Source of the DNA: Williamsia faeni
GTDB lineage: Bacteria; Actinomycetota; Actinomycetes; Mycobacteriales; Mycobacteriaceae
NCBI GenBank assembly: GCA_003202005.1
Contig: QJJF01000001.1
Location: 1,023,099-1,087,098, forward strand
DNA length: 64,000 nt
Reading direction: 5' to 3'
Shown: positions 52,401 through 60,103 of the stretch, piece after piece
Position numbering within the stretch: position 1 is the first letter of the stretch
Layout of the letters: the number at the start of each line of letters is the position of its first letter
Notes under the pieces: generated by a model
The model's database searches: none
The model's input: the letters and a program-made list of their open reading frames with translations, nothing else
Told to the model about the DNA's origin: nothing
Made by a program: the position numbers and the translations under genes

Positions 52401-53414
52401 ATGACCGCCGATCACCTGCCGGTACACCGCCGGCCTGTGCTCACCGATCGACCCGTCTGTGCTCTGCGCAGCCTCCGATCCGTGGCGCTGACCGTGCCGG
52501 ATCCGAGCGCAGCCCGCGACTTCTACCACGAGGTATGGGGCCTGACGACCGTAGAAGAGGACGGCGATCGCTTCTGGCTTCGCGCCACCGGAACCGACCA
52601 CCACGTGCTCGATCTGCGGCGCGGTGACCATAATGCGTTGGGCCGCATCAGCTTCGCCGTCGGGACACCCCGCGAGGTGGACGATGCCGCACGTGCTCTG
52701 CATCGCATCGGAGTCCCGGTTCTCCGCGAACCCGGTCCCCTCGACCACGCCGGCGGTGGCTACGGAATGCGACTGGTGGACCCCGAGGGTCGCATCGTCG
52801 AGTTGTCCGCCGACACCTACGCGGTGCCGGCACAGGAACCGGCGGGACGACGCGCGATTCCCCGCAAGATCGCCCACGTCGTGCTCAACACCACCGACAT
52901 CGAACGCACCGCCGCGTTCTACACGCAGGTCCTCGGCATGAAGATCTCCGACTGGTCAGAACGTCAGATGACGTTCCTGCGCTGCAACTCCGACCATCAC
53001 GTCATCGCGCTCAATCAGGCACCGTGGGCTTCGCTGAACCACGTCGCCTATGAGATGCCGTCGATCGACCACTTCATGCGCGGCATCGGAAGCCTGCGCG
53101 CACACGGCATCTCACCGCAGTGGGGGCCGGGTCGCCACGGACCGGGTGACAACACCTTCTCCTATTTCACCGACCCGGCCGGACTGGTCTGCGAGTACAC
53201 CTCCGAGGTGGCGCAGATCGACGAGGACTCCTGGTTGTGCCGCACTTGGCGACGCACCCCCGAACTGTCCGATCAATGGGGCACGGCCGGTGCACCCACA
53301 ACCTCCGTCCGAACGGCGATGGCCGGCATCCCCGACCTCGGCGCGCAGCCACTCTTCGTGGCCGACCACCCCGACTACTTCATCCCGATGCCCGAAACCG
53401 TGGGTGTCTCATGA
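52401..53414 (+). CDS. VOC-family extradiol-type ring-cleavage dioxygenase candidate
   Basis: A 337-residue protein with two vicinal-oxygen-chelate modules (about 25-150 and 165-290). The second carries the metal ligands of type I extradiol dioxygenases: His in AHVVLNTTDIE, His in LNHVAYEM and Glu in GLVCEYTSE. A near-match to the extradiol signature (GRHGPGDNTFSYFTDPAG) is present, with a shift by one at the aromatic pair. It probably cleaves a catechol in the meta position. Its stop overlaps the start of an alpha/beta hydrolase, the usual next enzyme. Confidence 0.78.
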   Translation: MTADHLPVHRRPVLTDRPVCALRSLRSVALTVPDPSAARDFYHEVWGLTTVEEDGDRFWLRATGTDHHVLDLRRGDHNALGRISFAVGTPREVDDAARALHRIGVPVLREPGPLDHAGGGYGMRLVDPEGRIVELSADTYAVPAQEPAGRRAIPRKIAHVVLNTTDIERTAAFYTQVLGMKISDWSERQMTFLRCNSDHHVIALNQAPWASLNHVAYEMPSIDHFMRGIGSLRAHGISPQWGPGRHGPGDNTFSYFTDPAGLVCEYTSEVAQIDEDSWLCRTWRRTPELSDQWGTAGAPTTSVRTAMAGIPDLGAQPLFVADHPDYFIPMPETVGVS

Positions 53415-54244
53415 CGGGGACAACGGTGACGGGGACAACGTTGACCCGGACCCTGTTCGTCGACCGACTGTGTGTCGTCGGGTACCACCCGGACAGCGAA
53501 AACATCACGGCACCTACGGTTCTGCTCCTGCACGGAATCGGCGGCTCGGCAGACTCGTGTGCGCCGCTCGCCGGCATTCTCGCCCATCTCGGCATCCACG
53601 CCTGGTGCCTCGACGCCGCTGGGTACGGCAAGTCCGCAGATCCGACGAGCGTGCACCACCACGACTTCGTCGCAGATGTCCTGACGGTTGCCGAGGCAGT
53701 GTCGCCCGGACGTCCGGTGGTGCTGCTGGGGACCTCATGGGGCGGCGTCATCGCCGCCGCCGCAGCGCTACGCCGACCCGACCTCGTGGCAGGTCTCGTG
53801 CTCGCCGACAGCACCCGCGGCAGTGGGACGTCGCCGGCCAAAGCCGACGCCATGCGGGCCCGGGCCGCCGACATGTTGCTGCGCGGACCCGCCGCGCTCG
53901 CCGACGAACGAGCGGCCCGCCTGGTCGCCCCCGGTGCGGACCCCGCGATCGCGGAATCGGTGCGCGCGTCTATGGCGTCGGTGCGCGACAGCGGATTCTC
54001 GGCGGCCGCGGAGTTCATGGCATCGGCCGATCTCGGACCACTGCTTGGTCAGATCAGTTGCCCCACCGCCGTTGTCGTCGGAGAGGCCGATGTGATCACC
54101 GGCGTCGAAGAATCCCGACTGCTCGCGGAGTCGATTCCGGGGGCCCGGCTGTACGAGGTCGCGGGTGCCGGGCACGTCGCGATCCAGGAACAGCCGGCGA
54201 TCGTGGCCGCTCACGTCTTACAACTCCTGGAAGGCCTGTCATGA
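53411..54244 (+). CDS. alpha/beta hydrolase, meta-cleavage-product-hydrolase-like
   Basis: A 277-residue serine hydrolase. It has LLLHGIGGSADS as the oxyanion loop, LLGTSWGGVIAA as the nucleophile elbow, Asp in VVVGEADVITG, and His in GAGHVAIQEQP. The size and sequence type fit C-C hydrolases of the BphD/MhpC group. An ATGA overlap with the upstream extradiol-type gene supports hydrolysis of the ring-cleavage product, and another ATGA overlap leads into the SDR gene. Confidence 0.82.
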   Translation: MTGTTVTGTTLTRTLFVDRLCVVGYHPDSENITAPTVLLLHGIGGSADSCAPLAGILAHLGIHAWCLDAAGYGKSADPTSVHHHDFVADVLTVAEAVSPGRPVVLLGTSWGGVIAAAAALRRPDLVAGLVLADSTRGSGTSPAKADAMRARAADMLLRGPAALADERAARLVAPGADPAIAESVRASMASVRDSGFSAAAEFMASADLGPLLGQISCPTAVVVGEADVITGVEESRLLAESIPGARLYEVAGAGHVAIQEQPAIVAAHVLQLLEGLS

Positions 54245-54984
54245 CGGGCGGCACTGTTGTCGTCACCGGAGGCGGGCGCGGCCTGGGTCTGAGCATCGCG
54301 CAGCGCCTGTGCAGCGACGGTAAGCGGGTCGTCATCGCCGAACGCGATCCCGACACTGCACACGCGTCGGCCGAAGGACTGCGGCGAAGCGGTTACGACG
54401 CCCACGCCGTGATCACCGACATCGGCGACAGCAGTTCGATCCGGGCGCTCGTGTCCGGGTTGCACACCGACGGTGACCGCGTCGTCGGCCTCGTCAACAA
54501 CGCCGCGATCGCCGACGGTGTCGGCGGCAAAACGTTCTTCGACCTCGACGAGGCAGAGTTCGACCGGGTCACCTCCGTCAACATCCGCGGGACGTGGGCG
54601 ATGACGAAATACCTGTGGCCGGCGATCTCGGATGCAAAGGGATCGATCGTCAACATCGCCTCCGACGTCGCGATGTACGGATCACCACGGCTCGTACATT
54701 ACGTGAGCTCCAAAGCCGCCGTCATCGGCATGACGCGATCGATGGCTCGCGACGCCGGTGAACACGGAGTCAGGGTGAATGCTGTTGCCCCCGGGCTTAT
54801 TCGGGTGGAGGCCACCGAATCCGTTCCTGACGCCCGTTACCGGACCTATGCCGAAGGCCGGTCACTGAACCGGGAGCAAACTCCCGAGGACGTCGCCGGC
54901 GTCGTCCGTTTCCTCCTGTCCGACGACGCAGCCTTCGTCACCGGACAGACCATCGTCGTCGACGGCGGATTCATCTTCCGCTGA
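54241..54984 (+). CDS. SDR-family dehydrogenase (dihydrodiol dehydrogenase candidate)
   Basis: A 247-residue classical SDR with the cofactor loop TGGGRGLG, the NNAA motif, the catalytic Ser and the HYVSSKAA Tyr-Lys pair, and the end VVDGGFIFR. It starts by a 4-nt overlap with the hydrolase gene. In a pathway with a Rieske oxygenase it is the natural candidate to rearomatise a cis-dihydrodiol to a catechol. That assignment rests on context. Confidence 0.85.
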   Translation: MTGGTVVVTGGGRGLGLSIAQRLCSDGKRVVIAERDPDTAHASAEGLRRSGYDAHAVITDIGDSSSIRALVSGLHTDGDRVVGLVNNAAIADGVGGKTFFDLDEAEFDRVTSVNIRGTWAMTKYLWPAISDAKGSIVNIASDVAMYGSPRLVHYVSSKAAVIGMTRSMARDAGEHGVRVNAVAPGLIRVEATESVPDARYRTYAEGRSLNREQTPEDVAGVVRFLLSDDAAFVTGQTIVVDGGFIFR

Positions 54985-55008
54985 CAGCGCATTCTCAGGA
55001 GTTAGTTC

Positions 55009-55791
55009 ATGGATCTGCATCTCAAAGACCGACGAATACTGATCACGGGTGCCAGCTCGGGTATCGGACTCGCGACGGCGACGATGCTCGCCGCCGAGGG
55101 TGCACGACTGGCCCTGTGCGCCCGGGATCAGGACCGGTTGCGTGCGGTGACAGCACCTCTCGCCGAGCAGACCGACGTGGTGACCGCATCGTGCGACGTC
55201 ACTTCGAAGCAGTCGGTCGAAGACTTCGTCGGCCGGGCCGTCGACCACCTCGGGGGGCTCGACGGTGTGGTCTGCAATGCCGGCCGCTCACTGATGAGCA
55301 CCGTCGAGGAGACGACCGACGATGAGATCCGGGAGGAGTTCGACCTCAAGATCTTCGGCGCACTCAACGTCGTCCGTTCGGCCCGCAAAGTCCTGGCGTC
55401 CTCGGATGCCGGATCGATCGTCGTCGTGAACGCAATCCTGTCGCGTCAGCCGGAATCACGGCTGGCCGTCACCGCCGCAGCGAGGGCCGGCTTGCTGAAC
55501 CTGTCCCGTTCGCTCGCAAATGATCTGGCAGTGGACAACATTCGGGTCAACTCGGTCCTTCTCGGTCTGGTCGACACCGGACAGTGGCAGCGCCGTTATG
55601 CAGACAGCAACTCCGCCCTCGACTTCGCCCAGTGGAGCGCCGAGATCGCCGCTGACCGCGGTATTGCATTGGGCCGCTTCGGCACAGCCGAAGAACTGGC
55701 CTTTCCGATCACCACGCTCCTGTCCCCACGCAGCAGCTACATCACCGGTGCCGCGCTCGACGTCGGCGGCGGTGTCCACCGCTACATCTGA
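55009..55791 (+). CDS. SDR-family protein with non-canonical active site
   Basis: A 260-residue SDR. The cofactor loop TGASSGIG and the CNAG motif are normal, but the catalytic Tyr-x3-Lys region reads RLAVTAAARAGLLNLSRSL, placing Thr and Arg where Tyr and Lys should be. The C-terminal DVGGG replaces the VDGG end. It may use another mechanism, act as a reductase of a special subclass, or be structural. It lies 24 nt after the first SDR. CAGGAG precedes the ATG. Confidence 0.78.
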   Translation: MDLHLKDRRILITGASSGIGLATATMLAAEGARLALCARDQDRLRAVTAPLAEQTDVVTASCDVTSKQSVEDFVGRAVDHLGGLDGVVCNAGRSLMSTVEETTDDEIREEFDLKIFGALNVVRSARKVLASSDAGSIVVVNAILSRQPESRLAVTAAARAGLLNLSRSLANDLAVDNIRVNSVLLGLVDTGQWQRRYADSNSALDFAQWSAEIAADRGIALGRFGTAEELAFPITTLLSPRSSYITGAALDVGGGVHRYI

Positions 55792-55837
55792 CCGCCGAAC
55801 CCAAACAGACTTCCACGCCACCAACTCAGGAGAAGAC

Positions 55838-57514
55838 ATGCAACCAGAAGCAGGCACCCGCCCCACCGGTGGTGACGTGCTGGTCGACGTCATGAAACGA
55901 CACGGTGTGACAACCGCGTTCGGCGTCATCAGTATCCACAACCTGCCGCTCGTCGAGGCCGTCGACCGTGACCTCGACTTCGTCGAAATGCGCCACGAAG
56001 CTGCCGCCGTCAACGCCGCGGACGCCTACGCCCGCACCACCGGGGGTATCGGGATCGCACTGACGAGCACCGGAACCGGAGCCGGCAACGCGGCCGGGTC
56101 GATGGTCGAAGCCCTGACCGCGGGCAGTCGCGTCCTGCACATCACCGGTCAGATCGAGAGCGAGCACCTCTCACCCGGCCGCCCGGCGCCCAGTCGCGGT
56201 GTCATCCACGAATTCCCGAAACAGCCCCAACTGCTCGATGCGGTATCGGCATACAGCGCCACGATCACCGACGTGAAAAGCGTTCAGTTCGAACTCGAGA
56301 ACGCAATTGCACGGATCCGGTCGGCACCGAACGGTCCGGCAAGCATCGAATGGCCCACCGACCTGCAGTACCTCGCGTCACTGGAGAACCAGCGACCGTT
56401 CGAGACACCCGGCCGTTCACTACCCGAACTCGACACCGACGCGATAGCACGGGCGGCCGAGTTGGTCCGACAGGCGAAGACCCCGTTGATCTGGCTGGGC
56501 GGCGGCGCCGCAGGTGCGGGCGAAGAGTTGACCGAACTCGCACATCGGCTCGGAGCCGGGATTCTCACCAGCAATTCCGGACGTGGCATCGTGCCCGAGA
56601 GCGACCCACTGGTCGTCGGCAACTTCGCCACGACACCACCGGCGCGCGCCCTCATCGCCGATGCCGACCTCCTCATCGCGATCGGCACCCACTTTCGCTC
56701 CAACGAGACTGCGACGTACAGCCTGTCGTTGCCGGACAAGATGATTCAGATCGACATCGAACCTTCGACGATCGGCCGGGTCTACCCCGCCGTGGTCGGG
56801 ATCGTCGGGGACGCCAGGGCAACGGTGGCCGCTCTGGCAGAGCAGGTCGGTGTCGTCGACGTCGCCGCCGACTGGGCGGCGCGGGTGACCGAGGTGCGCG
56901 AGAGCGTGCGCGCAGATCTGACCGAGTACATCGGCGGTTACGCAGACATCTGCACCGCGATGCGCGCGATCCTGCCGGAGCGCTCACCGATCGCCCGGGA
57001 CGTCACCATCCCGTCCAGTCAATGGGGCAATCGACTTCTGCCGATCCTCGACCGCGCCACCAACATCTTTCCGCTGGGCGGCGGCATCGGTCAGGGTCTC
57101 GCGATGGGAATCGGTGCGGCACATGGCCGCTCGGATGTGCCCACGCTGGTCATGGTCGGTGACGGCGGTTTGGCCGTCCACCTTGGCGAGCTGGCCTCAC
57201 TGGCAGGCTCGAATGCGCACTGCATAGTGGTCGTGTTCAACGACGGTGGGTACGGGGTCCTTCGGAACATGCAGGAGAAGAACGGGTTCCGGCGATCCGG
57301 GGTCGACCTGCACACCCCGCGGTTCGATCTGCTCGCGAAGTCGATGGGGATACCCCACCACTTGATTCAGAGTGCTGATCTGTTCGGGGCAGCGCTGACC
57401 GAGGCGGTCGAGCGGCAGGGACCGTCCATGATCGAAGTCGACGTCTCCGCCATTGCGCCCACACCGGGGGCATTCGTTCCGCCCGTACACGTGCCGACGG
57501 ACGCCGGCCGATGA
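55838..57514 (+). CDS. thiamine-diphosphate-dependent enzyme (acetolactate synthase / benzoylformate decarboxylase superfamily)
   Basis: A 558-residue ThDP enzyme. The N-terminal PYR domain has the activating Glu in MRHEAAAVNAADAYAR, a central Rossmann-like domain follows, and the C-terminal PP domain has the metal/ThDP motif GDGGLAVH leading to VVFNDGGYG. Family members decarboxylate 2-oxoacids or carry out carboligation. In this operon a 2-oxoacid decarboxylase feeding the aldehyde dehydrogenase would make sense. The gene overlaps the next by ATGA. Confidence 0.85.
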   Translation: MQPEAGTRPTGGDVLVDVMKRHGVTTAFGVISIHNLPLVEAVDRDLDFVEMRHEAAAVNAADAYARTTGGIGIALTSTGTGAGNAAGSMVEALTAGSRVLHITGQIESEHLSPGRPAPSRGVIHEFPKQPQLLDAVSAYSATITDVKSVQFELENAIARIRSAPNGPASIEWPTDLQYLASLENQRPFETPGRSLPELDTDAIARAAELVRQAKTPLIWLGGGAAGAGEELTELAHRLGAGILTSNSGRGIVPESDPLVVGNFATTPPARALIADADLLIAIGTHFRSNETATYSLSLPDKMIQIDIEPSTIGRVYPAVVGIVGDARATVAALAEQVGVVDVAADWAARVTEVRESVRADLTEYIGGYADICTAMRAILPERSPIARDVTIPSSQWGNRLLPILDRATNIFPLGGGIGQGLAMGIGAAHGRSDVPTLVMVGDGGLAVHLGELASLAGSNAHCIVVVFNDGGYGVLRNMQEKNGFRRSGVDLHTPRFDLLAKSMGIPHHLIQSADLFGAALTEAVERQGPSMIEVDVSAIAPTPGAFVPPVHVPTDAGR

Positions 57515-57978
57515 ACGCACTCGCACCGAAGCGCTGGTGGGACGACGGCGCCCGCATGGCCGTCGAAGCCGCCAACCCGACGCACGTATTCGCATCCGGC
57601 GCCGATGCCCGCGCCGCCATCGAACTCGCCGTCGATCATCCGGCCACCGTCGTGAGCCTCGTGCTCGCCGACCCGGTCTTCGATGTCGACAGCGACACCG
57701 GCGAGCGGCTACTGAACTCGGTGACGGTACCGACACTCGTCATCGCATCCGCCCCGGAATCCGATACCGATCTGGGCGTTGCGCAACGCCTCGCCGGAGA
57801 CATCGACAACGCGGTTTTCGTCGTCGTCGACGGTTCGACCAACCCGGTGCACACCGGCAGCCGGGAGTCATTCCACGAGTGGAGTTCCTCCTTCGTCACC
57901 ATCGCCGAAGGGTTGGCACTCCGCTCGGGGACCGTTCTCACCCCACCCACCCCCCTCGTCGAAGGAGAAGTCCGATGA
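57511..57978 (+). CDS. short degenerate alpha/beta-hydrolase-like protein
   Basis: A 155-residue protein that looks like half of an alpha/beta hydrolase. HVFASGADARAAIELAVDHP lies where the nucleophile elbow and following helix should be, but the G-x-S-x-G pattern is lost. Later, VVVDGSTNPVHTGSRESF lies where the catalytic His loop (GxGH) should be, and that His is also gone. The N-terminal oxyanion strand is missing. The frame is intact and linked by ATGA overlaps on both sides, so it is expressed and retained, perhaps as a structural partner of the ThDP enzyme or the Rieske oxygenase. Confidence 0.7.
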   Translation: MNALAPKRWWDDGARMAVEAANPTHVFASGADARAAIELAVDHPATVVSLVLADPVFDVDSDTGERLLNSVTVPTLVIASAPESDTDLGVAQRLAGDIDNAVFVVVDGSTNPVHTGSRESFHEWSSSFVTIAEGLALRSGTVLTPPTPLVEGEVR

Positions 57979-58208
57979 CCACTCGCACAGCCCGCGAGCC
58001 CTATCTCGAAACACACCAATCCCACCCGGAACCGATCACACCGTACGAGCGCAAGCTCGCCGGATCACTCAGCGAGGTCTACGCCGGTGGCGTCGACACC
58101 TTGGACGGTGTCGTCGAAGGCCTCAACAACCTGGGCCTTCACGGGCCGAATGGCGGCCCCTGGACCGCCGAGGGTTTTCGCGCCGAGATGCGCAGATTGG
58201 GGAAGTGA
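57975..58208 (+). CDS. small protein of unknown function (77 aa) before the Rieske oxygenase
   Basis: A 77-residue protein. The C-terminus GGPWTAEGFRAEMRRLG resembles the short helix found in recombinase-like domains (GxxWTxxxxRxxLxxxG), but it is far too small to be a recombinase. The N-terminal half is polar and may be disordered. ATGA overlap with the gene before and a 1-nt gap to the Rieske gene suggest a tight functional tie. Similar placement is seen for the unrelated small protein before the other Rieske gene at 10258. Confidence 0.72.
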   Translation: MTTRTAREPYLETHQSHPEPITPYERKLAGSLSEVYAGGVDTLDGVVEGLNNLGLHGPNGGPWTAEGFRAEMRRLGK

Positions 58209-58209
58209 C

Positions 58210-59319
58210 ATGACCACCGAAACCACCACCACTGCCACAACCGGCACGCCGGCGCGAGCGACCGCCCGCCGATCCGGCCCGACCTATGCCGTCGGCACCC
58301 GGCGTCACCTCGACGCCGACGACATCGCTGCCACCGGCATCCGGGACCGTTGGTACCCGATCCTGCCCTCCCACATGGTTCAGGCCGGCGACATGGTCCC
58401 CGTGCGCCGCCTTGACGTGGACTGGGTTCTGTTCCGCGACGCGGAAGGCAACGTGCGCATGCTCGAGGACCGTTGCCCGCACCGCAGCGCACCGCTGTCG
58501 GTCGGACAGCACCTCGGCGACCGCATCGCGTGCATGTATCACGGGGTCCAGGTCGACGGAACCGGAACTGTGGTCTCCGTCCCGGGCATGCCGGGGTGCG
58601 CGCTGGAGGGACGGCGAGCGACTGTATCGCTGGACGTGGTCGAAGCCGCCGACACCATCTTCGCGTTCGTCCCACTGACCGCGGACTCCGTCACCACCCC
58701 GTTTGCATTGCCTGATCGACTGGCCGATCCAGAGGTGTCCTCGTTCCCGAATTACGCCGAGTGGGCCGGGCCCTGGCGCTTCTACATGGACAACGTCCTC
58801 GACCCGATGCACGGAGCCTTCCTGCACCGCAACTCCCACTCGATGTTCGGCGGCGACGTCACCGCGCGTTTCCGTATCCGGGAGACCGATCGCGGCTTCT
58901 TCTTCGAGAAGACCGACCAGCGCGGCGTCAATTTCGACTGGGTCGAGTTCGTCCGCGGGTCGATGGACTACGTCGACCTGGAAATCCCGTACGGCCCCGG
59001 TGCAGGTCCGGGCGGAGTGTTCGGCATCGTCGGTATGAGCACCCCGATCGATCGGCAGAACTCCGCGATCTTCCATTGGCGTACCCGACGGGTCGACGGA
59101 TGGCAGCGTGAATCGTGGCGGTTCCTGTACCGAACCATGCTCGAGGCAAAACACTGGGAAGTTCTCGAACAGGACCGTGCCGTCCTCGAGGTACTCGCGT
59201 CGGACGCCGATCACGAGGAGCACCTGTACCAACACGATCTCGGTGTCTCGCGGATCCGCCGGCTCTACCGGGCCGATGCGAAAGCCCAGGCTCAGACTCT
59301 GGCGGAAGCCGGCCGATGA
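58210..59319 (+). CDS. Rieske oxygenase, VanA/phthalate-type
   Basis: A 369-residue single-component oxygenase. The Rieske ligands are Cys89-x-His91 (CPHRSAPL) and Cys108-x2-His111 (CMYHG). The mononuclear iron motif NVLDPMHGAFLHRN gives His201 and His206, and Asn195/Asp198 form the electron bridge. The length fits the alpha-only family that works with a VanB-type reductase, as at 51436. It would hydroxylate or demethylate the aromatic substrate. A Thr-rich tail precedes the domain. It overlaps the next gene by ATGA. Confidence 0.88.
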   Translation: MTTETTTTATTGTPARATARRSGPTYAVGTRRHLDADDIAATGIRDRWYPILPSHMVQAGDMVPVRRLDVDWVLFRDAEGNVRMLEDRCPHRSAPLSVGQHLGDRIACMYHGVQVDGTGTVVSVPGMPGCALEGRRATVSLDVVEAADTIFAFVPLTADSVTTPFALPDRLADPEVSSFPNYAEWAGPWRFYMDNVLDPMHGAFLHRNSHSMFGGDVTARFRIRETDRGFFFEKTDQRGVNFDWVEFVRGSMDYVDLEIPYGPGAGPGGVFGIVGMSTPIDRQNSAIFHWRTRRVDGWQRESWRFLYRTMLEAKHWEVLEQDRAVLEVLASDADHEEHLYQHDLGVSRIRRLYRADAKAQAQTLAEAGR

Positions 59320-59657
59320 CCGCGCCCACCACCGAGACGATGATGCTGACCATCTTCCTGCGGCATGACCAGAGCCAAAACCTCGAGCAACTGCAGACCC
59401 GGCTCGACGACAACGACTGGTGGCACGGGTTTCCCCCGGAAGGCTGCGAGGTCGTGTCGTGGGTCGTCGCCATGGGGATCGGGCAGATCGTCACCCTGCG
59501 CCTACCCGCCCATCGGCTACCGGCGGTCAACGTCGAACTCGAACGACGGGCGTGGGGAACGTTTCGCACCGACTTCTACCCGACCTACGACTTCACCGAG
59601 GTACGCGAACGTCTCGCCCGCGAATCCGACGCCCGGCGCACAGTGTCCAGCTCATGA
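59316..59657 (+). CDS. small protein of unknown function (113 aa) after the Rieske oxygenase
   Basis: A 113-residue protein. It shows alternating strands and helices (MLTIFLRHDQ, then a helix, then EVVSWVVAMGIGQIVTLRLP, then a Tyr/Phe-rich DFYPTYDF segment), which could form a ferredoxin-like alpha/beta fold, but no family is recognised. ATG 59316 overlaps the Rieske stop. An in-frame ATG at 59340 is also possible. The tight coupling suggests it works with the oxygenase. Confidence 0.72.
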   Translation: MTAPTTETMMLTIFLRHDQSQNLEQLQTRLDDNDWWHGFPPEGCEVVSWVVAMGIGQIVTLRLPAHRLPAVNVELERRAWGTFRTDFYPTYDFTEVRERLARESDARRTVSSS

Positions 59658-60046
59658 CCCGCGTGACGCACTCCGACGTGCCCGAGCCGCCTCGGGCGGG
59701 AATGTTCAGCAACGCCCGAGTCATCGGAAGCCAGTTCTTTCTCTCCGGCATGCACGCGGGCACACCGTCGGGACCGATCGGTGGATCCGACACCTATGAG
59801 CAGGCCAAGGAGGCGTTTCGCCGCGTCGCAGCTCTCTGCGAGGCCTGCGGCGCCGGCGTCGACGACATCGTCACCCTACGGATCTACGTCACCGACGTCG
59901 CCGACAAAGCTGCCGTCGGGCGGGCCCGGGGCGAAGTCTTCACCGGCGACCTCCCCTGCTCGACATTGCTGGAGGTCTGCGCACTTGTCGAACCCGGTCT
60001 CACCGTCGAGATCGAAGCACAAGGTTTCATCCCCACCTTCCACTAG
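59654..60046 (+). CDS. RidA-family protein lacking the active-site Arg
   Basis: A 130-residue RidA/YjgF-fold protein. The C-terminal core reads LPCSTLLEVCALVEPGLTVEIEAQGF, so Ser stands where imine deaminases have the essential Arg. The rest of the trimer-forming fold is kept. It may bind a different ligand or have another activity, or act with the canonical RidA at 50448. It is linked by ATGA overlap to the 113-aa gene and is the last gene before the transporter. Confidence 0.83.
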   Translation: MTRVTHSDVPEPPRAGMFSNARVIGSQFFLSGMHAGTPSGPIGGSDTYEQAKEAFRRVAALCEACGAGVDDIVTLRIYVTDVADKAAVGRARGEVFTGDLPCSTLLEVCALVEPGLTVEIEAQGFIPTFH

Positions 60047-60103
60047 CGGACAATTGACAACAGCACCCGGCGCTCGTCGCCGACCGACCCTTAGGACGCC
60101 ATC

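Noticed and set aside
57975-58208. 77-aa gene as a recombinase fragment or mobile element remnant
   Set aside because: Only a short helix is similar, the frame is intact and coupled to neighbours, and there are no repeats or transposase traces nearby.
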